A stretch of DNA of 64,000 nt, taken from Cryptomeria japonica (Eukaryota > Streptophyta > Pinopsida > Cupressales > Cupressaceae). The notes beneath the pieces are model-generated. The model was not told the origin of the DNA and ran no database searches. It saw only the letters and a program-made list of their open reading frames with translations. Of the stretch, positions 58,476 through 64,000 are shown one piece after another. The stretch is from NCBI RefSeq assembly GCF_030272615.1, contig NC_081408.1, positions 607,424,173-607,488,172 on the forward strand. Reading direction: 5' to 3'. A program made the position numbers and the translations under genes. Positions within the stretch are counted from its first letter, which is position 1. Each line of letters opens with the position of its first letter.

Positions 58476-61400
58476 TCATGGCTTTGCAGGTGATATTGTT
58501 AGAATGGACTCATCTGGAAATTCTGACTGTAGAGGAACATCATCTATCATGGGAGCGTCTGCCAGTTGATCTGCAATGGCTTGTCCTTTTATGGCTTTTC
58601 TGTCCACGTATTCAATGTCGAATTCACTCAAAATCATTACCCACTTGGCCAGTCGCCCAGTAAGTGTAGCTTTGTTGAGCAGATATTTTAGTGGATCAAT
58701 TCTGGCAATCAACTTGGTCTTGTGAGTGAGCATATAATGTCGTAATTTTTGTGAAGTGAAGACCACAGCGAGACATGCACGCTCAATTGGTGTGTAGTTC
58801 AGCTCATATCCCACCAATGTGCGACTGATATAGTAGACTGCTTTTTCCTTGCCATCAGATATTTGCTGTGCCAGTAGTGCTCCCAGTGCTGTTGGAGTAG
58901 CTGATATGTAAAGTAGCAATGGTTGATCCGGAATTGGTGGCATCAAAACTGGCGGGTTCAAAAGATAGTCTTTAAGTGCCTGAAAAGCCTGTTGACAGTT
59001 CTCGTCCCATTTGAACTTAATGTTTTTGTGTAGCAGGTGCTGGAAAGGATTACACTTATCTGCAAGTTGTGCTATGAATCTTCGTATGGACTGGAGTCTC
59101 CCTTGTAAAGACCGAAGTTGACTGATATTCTTGGGTGGCGGCATGTCCAAGATAGCCTTGACTTTTGCTGGATCCGCTTCTATTCCTCTTTTAGACACAA
59201 TGAATCCTAGGAGCTTCCCGGAGGTTACTCCAAAGACACATTTCTTTGGATTTAATCTTACCTTGTATTTTTCCAGCCTATCAAAAGCAACTGAAAGTAT
59301 GTCCAAGTGTGTATTTCTGTCTATTGATTTAACCAAAAGGTCGTCGACATAATCTTCCACCTTTACATGCATGAGATCATGGAAGATAGTAGTCATGGCT
59401 CGTTGATACGTGGCACCTGCATTTTTTAGCCCAAAGGGCATGACATTCCAGCAGAAGGTTCCCCATGGACAAGTGAATGATGTTTTATGTTGATCTTTAG
59501 GTGCGATCCTGATCTGATTATATCCCGAGAATCCATCCATTAAAGATAACATCGCATGGCCTACTGTGAGATCAACAATTAAATCAATGTTTGGTAATGG
59601 GAAATCGTCCTTCGGACAAGCCTTGTTGATATCCCTGAAGTCTGTACATATTCGGATGCTGCAATCTGGTTTGCTAACAGGTACTAAGTTGGAAATCCAT
59701 TCGGGATAATCAATTGGGCGTATGAATCCGACATCTAGTAATTTCTCCAGCTCTGCCTTGACTAGCAATGCCACCTGTGGATGCATTTTCCTCAATTTCT
59801 GTTTTACTAGTTTTGCCCCCGGTTTGACTGTTAAATGATGCATTACTAACTCGGGGTCTAGTCCAGGCATATCAGCATAAGACCATGCGAAGTTGACTTG
59901 TCGTTCCTTAAAGAAGCTTATGAATTTTGCTCTCTCGGCCTCTGTCAATGATTGAGCCAAAAATATGTTGTGTGGAACCTCTGCTGTACCAATGTTTGTC
60001 TTTATAGTCTCCTCTACCAACATGGATGATTTTTCCTCGTATGATGCTGGGAGAATGTCAAGCCTTCCATCTTCGGGCGCCTCAGAGAGGTTTTCACCCT
60101 CAGATACGTCCTTTCTTTTTACTTTTTTAGAGTCAGAGAGCGCCACAGTGTGGTTTTCGCCATAAGACCCTTGTTTTGTCTTTATTTTCACATTTTTGCG
60201 ACTAGAAGGCCCGACACCCTCACCAAAGTATGCCATGTTATTTAGCTCTATGGCGTATCCTGCTTTATGGTCTCCAAGAGGAAGATCATCGCGAATGCCA
60301 AGATAATCAACAATAGCTTCGTCATTTTGAAATGTATCAATCTGTGGTGGTCCATCCTGATCCCAGTCAATGAGTTGGGGGTGAACGAGGGGAAGGTCTT
60401 TAGTGTTTTTAGAGTCCGCAAGGCTAATAGTGAAGATGTGGTTATATTCAGGTATGTCAAGGTAGTCATCGAGGTCGTCAATGGCACTCTCCTCATCAGT
60501 GTCGATCGTGAGTGAGTCCAAATTATCATCACTAGTAGCACCCTCAGGGACAGGTGTCCTCATCCTATGTGATCCTGACCTAGGGCCCTGAAACGAAGCT
60601 TGTGCGGGATCCTTATGGGTCGGTTCTTGACCAACTCTAAATTTCTTGTAAAACTCCTCCTCCTCTGTAGGTTCATCTGGCTCTCTAAATGTCTCATTAA
60701 GTTCATAGTCGCTGGAGGATTTGTCTGAACCCCATTCCCACTCATTGGAGTCTGTGGAATAATTATCCTCTTGTTGAACTTCAGCCACTTTGACTCGCCA
60801 TATCTGTTTTGTTCTCTTGTTTTGAATCTTGGGATTTAGAAAACCAAGCCCCTTAGAGCGTTCCCTTCTTGTAGTTAGCTCAGGTTGTAGAGGCTCCATG
60901 ACACCTTCTTTGCGTAGTCCGAGAGGACTTTTTCCATCATACCCGAATCTCTGCAGAATTTTGAAACCTTTACCATAGTTTTCACAGGGTATTATAATTT
61001 GATCATGTGTATCATCTTCAGCGTCCTTATATAGCATTTTATATAAACTTTCTTCCTCTAGTTCGCCCCATTTTTGAAAGACGGTAGGATCCCATTTGAG
61101 GAGCATGATGGAGATTTGCTTATTAGGATGTGGTCTCCCATATTCCTTGGGGGAGTTCATGACTTGTCGTAAGAACATTGTTTGATTCAGAGTGTATTCT
61201 CCCATGCCTTTGTCTTGAAACTTGGCTCTAAGTTCACCTTGTTTGGATGTCGAGGGCTTTAATGACTCAGGATCAATATATGCTGAAGAAGGAGTAGCCT
61301 CACGATTGCTGGGAATGATAATCTCAGTATGTGATCTCAAGTTATTGCAATATATGAATGGATTTGGATCACCATTGACCGTTACCTCGACTCCATTATG

Positions 61401-64000
61401 AGGAAATTTTATGCACTGATGGTACGTTGATGGGACTGCCCTCATTTCATGAATCCACGGACGTCCTAGCAATATGTTATACGTGAGGTCTAGATCCAGG
61501 ACTTGACAAATCACGTCCTTTGTGACTGGCCCTATTCTTAGTGGTAAGATGACTGTGCCCTTGGACGAACGCTCTTCATCATCATAAGCCTTAATAGTGA
61601 TTTGGTTTGTAGCATTCACAGCTTTGTCAGAATATCCCAATTGTCTGATGGTGCTCAATGTACAAATATTAAGACCTGCTCCTCCATCTATCAGGACTCG
61701 TTTTATTCGGTGTTTATGTATGAAGGCTTCAATATGTAGAGGTGCATTGTGAGGCTGACTTATGGAGGCGTCATCAGCTTCTGTGAATGTGAGGGAGTGT
61801 GGAACGGATAAGTATCCCACCATGGCTTGAAACTGATCCACGTTCAGATCCGTAGGGACAGCAGTATCTCTCAAGGTTTTGTCAAGGACAGCTTTATGTG
61901 CAGGAGATATACGTAAGAGCTCAAGAATAGAGATGAGTGCGGGTGTTTTCCCTAATTGCTCTACAAGATCGTACTCAGGCTTAGTTGACGAAAGATTGGT
62001 ATTCTTAGTAGAGGTACCTGGCAATGTGATCTTACCTCGACGGGTTGTAACATGACATTCAGAGGTAGCTTCGGATGAAGATCCCACACCTTTTAGGACA
62101 ATTTTAGGTCGTTGAGGAGGATTCTCAGGATTTTTATTTTTGATAGTAATGGTAGAAATATGATTGTCCATTGAGATGTGATTAATAGTGGAATCATAAT
62201 TGTAAGATGTTCTGGTGTAATTGGCTTGATCATCTGTGACTTTGCCTTTTCCCTTGTCATGTTTCGGGAATGGTTCCTTAAACACCTCATGCTCTTGGTT
62301 AGATGAATGTCCCTCAATCTCAATATCTCCTCTGTCAATGAGATCTTGTACAATGTTTTTCAATCGATGGCAATTACTTGTCTTGTGACCCTTGCTCTTA
62401 TGAAATTCACAATATTCATCATCATTCCACCAATTCGGTTTTACCTTTGGTTCATATGGAGGAAAATCTGGGACCGTGATCACTTTGTTTGCTACAAGCT
62501 TCTTGAATATTGATTCAAGTGGTTCTCCCAATGGAGTGTACTTCCTTCGTGGTTTAGCAGCCGTTTGATTGTTTACTTGATTGTTGGTAGAATTTGATCC
62601 AGAAAAGATGAACTTTGGTCTCACTGTGTTAGCATCAACAACACCATCATTAATTGTGTTCTTGTTCTTGTTCCAAAACTTTGGTTTGTCCTTTCCCTTA
62701 AAGTCCTCTTTGTTTTCTTTGAATAGTTTGATAACTCCTTGTTCAATCAGGACCTTTTCTGTTGCTAAGCCCTTTTCAATGACATCCTTAAATGTAGACA
62801 AACAAGCTTTTCTGAGATCATAACCAATAGCCTTGTTAACATTTTGTGTGAACATTTCCACCATTTGTTTTTGCGGGATTTCACAAGAGCATCTGCTAGC
62901 TAAGTTTCTCCATCTTTGTAAAAATGACGCAAAAGATTCTCCTTCTTTTTGTTTCGTATTGCACAAGGTAGTAACTGAGACATTTGTTTCAATGTTGTAA
63001 GAGAAATGCTGAATGAATGCCTCTGCTAAGTCACCCCATGACTTAATACCAGGAGGTAATTGAGAAAACCATTCCATCGCTTGATCTCCTAAGCTCTGTG
63101 GGAACAACCTCATTAAGTATGTTTCTTCTGCCGCTACCTCAATGCAAGCTGTGAAGAATTGTCTTATGTGTGCCTTGGGGTCTCCTCTCCCTCTATATTT
63201 GTCAAATTTCGGTGTTGCAAAGTGCGGAGGAAACGGAGGCATTGGAATGCTCTTATCAAAGGGATAAGGGCATATATCTCTCATAGTATATGTGGGTTTT
63301 GATGTGCCCATGTCTTCCACTTTCTTTTGTAGATCTCTAATTTGTTGCTCCAAATTATTTTTGGGAGGAGACTGATTTCTTGTAGCATATCCCATGTTTG
63401 AAACACCCATTTGAGGAGGAGCTTGTTGCATGTATGGATGATACTGATCGTAGACATGTCCATATGGAGGTCGATATTGTTGCGACATGTATGGAGCACT
63501 TGGCATAATTTCTTGTTGAGGGACCCCATATCTGTTTTGTGTATATAAACCATATTCAATGGGCCTTTCATTTTCCATTGTGTTGCCCCCAATTTTGGCA
63601 TGAGGTCTTCTTGTGTCAAAATTTTGAGGAAGTCCTTGATTATCCATTTGTCTTGGTTGACCCATATCTTGAGCATGTGTTTGAACATAAGGCCTCCATG
63701 ATGGTCTTTGAGTGTAAGTATCATGCATTTGAGCTTGTGTATGTGGGATTGCTGGTTTCTGAAGCAAAACTGATGGTGATTCCGGCATCATATTATTTGG
63801 TCCTCCACCATTAGGTTGAGTTTGTTGTGAAGGTCTACTTTCCATAAGTTGAGATAAGTCAAAATCATGTGGTATTTTAGCTCCACTTTGTGCCATCATG
63901 TTTAGAAAGTATTGACGATCTCTCCTCATTATCTCTTCAACCAATCTATTGAATTGAGGATCCCTTATAGATTCTTGTATGTCTGCTGATAGTATTGAAG
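58476..64000 (-). CDS. Gag-Pol of G3: gag, protease, G-patch, RT, gypsy RNase H (partial)
   Basis: Open from the window edge to the TGA at 58475-58473, with no frameshift; numbering here counts from codon 63944. The N-terminus is Gln/Pro/Tyr-rich with a coiled coil. The Gag capsid is at about residues 239-404 (HIRQFFTACIEVAAEE, MEWFSQLPPGIKSW, GESFASFLQRWRNLASRC). A knuckle-like YCEFHKSKGHKTSNC lies at about 509, and protease LIDGGAGLNIC near 753 (Asp-Gly-Gly in place of Asp-Ser-Gly, as often in this lineage). A G-patch is at about 989-1036 (GFKILQRFGYDGKSPLGL to SKGLGF). RT is at about 1369-1599 with LSLMDGFSGYNQ, MPFGLKNAGATYQRAM and an intact YVDD (59340-59351). The gypsy RNase H at about 1652-1789 has LYISATPTALGALL, without its first Asp. 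It looks recently active up to the premature stop. Confidence 0.9.
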   Translation of the reverse strand, partial: SILSADIQESIRDPQFNRLVEEIMRRDRQYFLNMMAQSGAKIPHDFDLSQLMESRPSQQTQPNGGGPNNMMPESPSVLLQKPAIPHTQAQMHDTYTQRPSWRPYVQTHAQDMGQPRQMDNQGLPQNFDTRRPHAKIGGNTMENERPIEYGLYTQNRYGVPQQEIMPSAPYMSQQYRPPYGHVYDQYHPYMQQAPPQMGVSNMGYATRNQSPPKNNLEQQIRDLQKKVEDMGTSKPTYTMRDICPYPFDKSIPMPPFPPHFATPKFDKYRGRGDPKAHIRQFFTACIEVAAEETYLMRLFPQSLGDQAMEWFSQLPPGIKSWGDLAEAFIQHFSYNIETNVSVTTLCNTKQKEGESFASFLQRWRNLASRCSCEIPQKQMVEMFTQNVNKAIGYDLRKACLSTFKDVIEKGLATEKVLIEQGVIKLFKENKEDFKGKDKPKFWNKNKNTINDGVVDANTVRPKFIFSGSNSTNNQVNNQTAAKPRRKYTPLGEPLESIFKKLVANKVITVPDFPPYEPKVKPNWWNDDEYCEFHKSKGHKTSNCHRLKNIVQDLIDRGDIEIEGHSSNQEHEVFKEPFPKHDKGKGKVTDDQANYTRTSYNYDSTINHISMDNHISTITIKNKNPENPPQRPKIVLKGVGSSSEATSECHVTTRRGKITLPGTSTKNTNLSSTKPEYDLVEQLGKTPALISILELLRISPAHKAVLDKTLRDTAVPTDLNVDQFQAMVGYLSVPHSLTFTEADDASISQPHNAPLHIEAFIHKHRIKRVLIDGGAGLNICTLSTIRQLGYSDKAVNATNQITIKAYDDEERSSKGTVILPLRIGPVTKDVICQVLDLDLTYNILLGRPWIHEMRAVPSTYHQCIKFPHNGVEVTVNGDPNPFIYCNNLRSHTEIIIPSNREATPSSAYIDPESLKPSTSKQGELRAKFQDKGMGEYTLNQTMFLRQVMNSPKEYGRPHPNKQISIMLLKWDPTVFQKWGELEEESLYKMLYKDAEDDTHDQIIIPCENYGKGFKILQRFGYDGKSPLGLRKEGVMEPLQPELTTRRERSKGLGFLNPKIQNKRTKQIWRVKVAEVQQEDNYSTDSNEWEWGSDKSSSDYELNETFREPDEPTEEEEFYKKFRVGQEPTHKDPAQASFQGPRSGSHRMRTPVPEGATSDDNLDSLTIDTDEESAIDDLDDYLDIPEYNHIFTISLADSKNTKDLPLVHPQLIDWDQDGPPQIDTFQNDEAIVDYLGIRDDLPLGDHKAGYAIELNNMAYFGEGVGPSSRKNVKIKTKQGSYGENHTVALSDSKKVKRKDVSEGENLSEAPEDGRLDILPASYEEKSSMLVEETIKTNIGTAEVPHNIFLAQSLTEAERAKFISFFKERQVNFAWSYADMPGLDPELVMHHLTVKPGAKLVKQKLRKMHPQVALLVKAELEKLLDVGFIRPIDYPEWISNLVPVSKPDCSIRICTDFRDINKACPKDDFPLPNIDLIVDLTVGHAMLSLMDGFSGYNQIRIAPKDQHKTSFTCPWGTFCWNVMPFGLKNAGATYQRAMTTIFHDLMHVKVEDYVDDLLVKSIDRNTHLDILSVAFDRLEKYKVRLNPKKCVFGVTSGKLLGFIVSKRGIEADPAKVKAILDMPPPKNISQLRSLQGRLQSIRRFIAQLADKCNPFQHLLHKNIKFKWDENCQQAFQALKDYLLNPPVLMPPIPDQPLLLYISATPTALGALLAQQISDGKEKAVYYISRTLVGYELNYTPIERACLAVVFTSQKLRHYMLTHKTKLIARIDPLKYLLNKATLTGRLAKWVMILSEFDIEYVDRKAIKGQAIADQLADAPMIDDVPLQSEFPDESILTISPAKP

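Larger units (their letters stand above)
51129..64000 (-). mobile_element. G3: Tat-type Ty3 element with an opposite-strand PMD gene (partial)
   Basis: On the minus strand: gag, protease, G-patch, RT, gypsy RNase H, archaeal-type RNase H and integrase (64000 to 56779), a 1.7 kb non-coding stretch, a plus-strand PMD gene (52167-55034), PPT (51837-51823) and 3' LTR (51822 downward). The 5' LTR and the start of gag lie beyond the window. A 1,822-residue open stretch and a GC-rich undamaged PMD exon suggest a young insertion. Domain order and the extra antisense ORF 3' of integrase match the Tat lineage of plant Ty3 elements. Confidence 0.85.

Overview
The window is plant nuclear DNA made almost entirely of LTR retrotransposons. 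I see no ordinary cellular gene, rRNA or tRNA. Nested elements of different ages, a 20 kb Ogre/Tat-like element, a Tat element carrying a plant mobile domain (PMD) gene, and heavy CpG decay all suggest a large-genome seed plant. A conifer or other gymnosperm is my best guess, but that is inference. I gave the elements working names.

Layout. (1) 300-3025, plus: element A, a decayed element with an initiator-Met PBS, a zinc-knuckle gag-like ORF and a second unknown ORF. (2) 3026-48512, minus: C1, a tandem copia-like element (LTR, internal, LTR, internal) with gag but no visible pol. One of its LTRs (10218-48512) is split by two insertions. (3) 10663-26210, plus: C2, a degenerate Ty1/copia element with gag, protease, integrase, RT and RNase H, bounded by 1.7 kb LTRs and a 5-bp TSD. 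(4) 17028-23561, plus: B, nested in the RT/RNase H of C2. It has 0.8 kb LTRs, a PBS, a PPT, a gag-like ORF and a ~1070-codon ORF of unknown family, and no pol. It is a better-preserved relative of A. (5) 26846-47058, plus: G1, a 20.2 kb Ogre/Tat-like Ty3 element. Each 6.5 kb LTR contains a palindromic tandem array, a TATA box and a ~1,211-codon ORF. Its pol has an archaeal-type RNase H upstream of RT. (6) 48513-48945: an ORF fragment, perhaps element A resuming. (7) 48946-50284, minus: G2, the 3' end of another Ty3 element. (8) 50285-~51128, minus: a copia-type LTR. (9) ~51129-64000, minus: G3, a younger Tat element that runs off the right edge. Between its integrase and 3' LTR lies an opposite-strand, apparently spliced PMD gene with its own TATA box and an 868-bp minisatellite intron.

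How it fits together. LTR divergence judged by eye falls in the order the nesting requires: C1 about 14%, C2 about 11%, B about 7%, G1 a few percent. The target-site duplications for C2 and G1 rejoin the C1 LTR exactly as its intact copy at 4297-6831 predicts. Three element lineages (A/B, G1, G3) each add a large non-pol ORF with the same broad layout: a globular N-terminal half, a basic or low-complexity linker, and a coiled-coil C-terminus. This accessory-ORF theme, and above all an ORF carried inside the LTR of G1, is the most unusual biology here.
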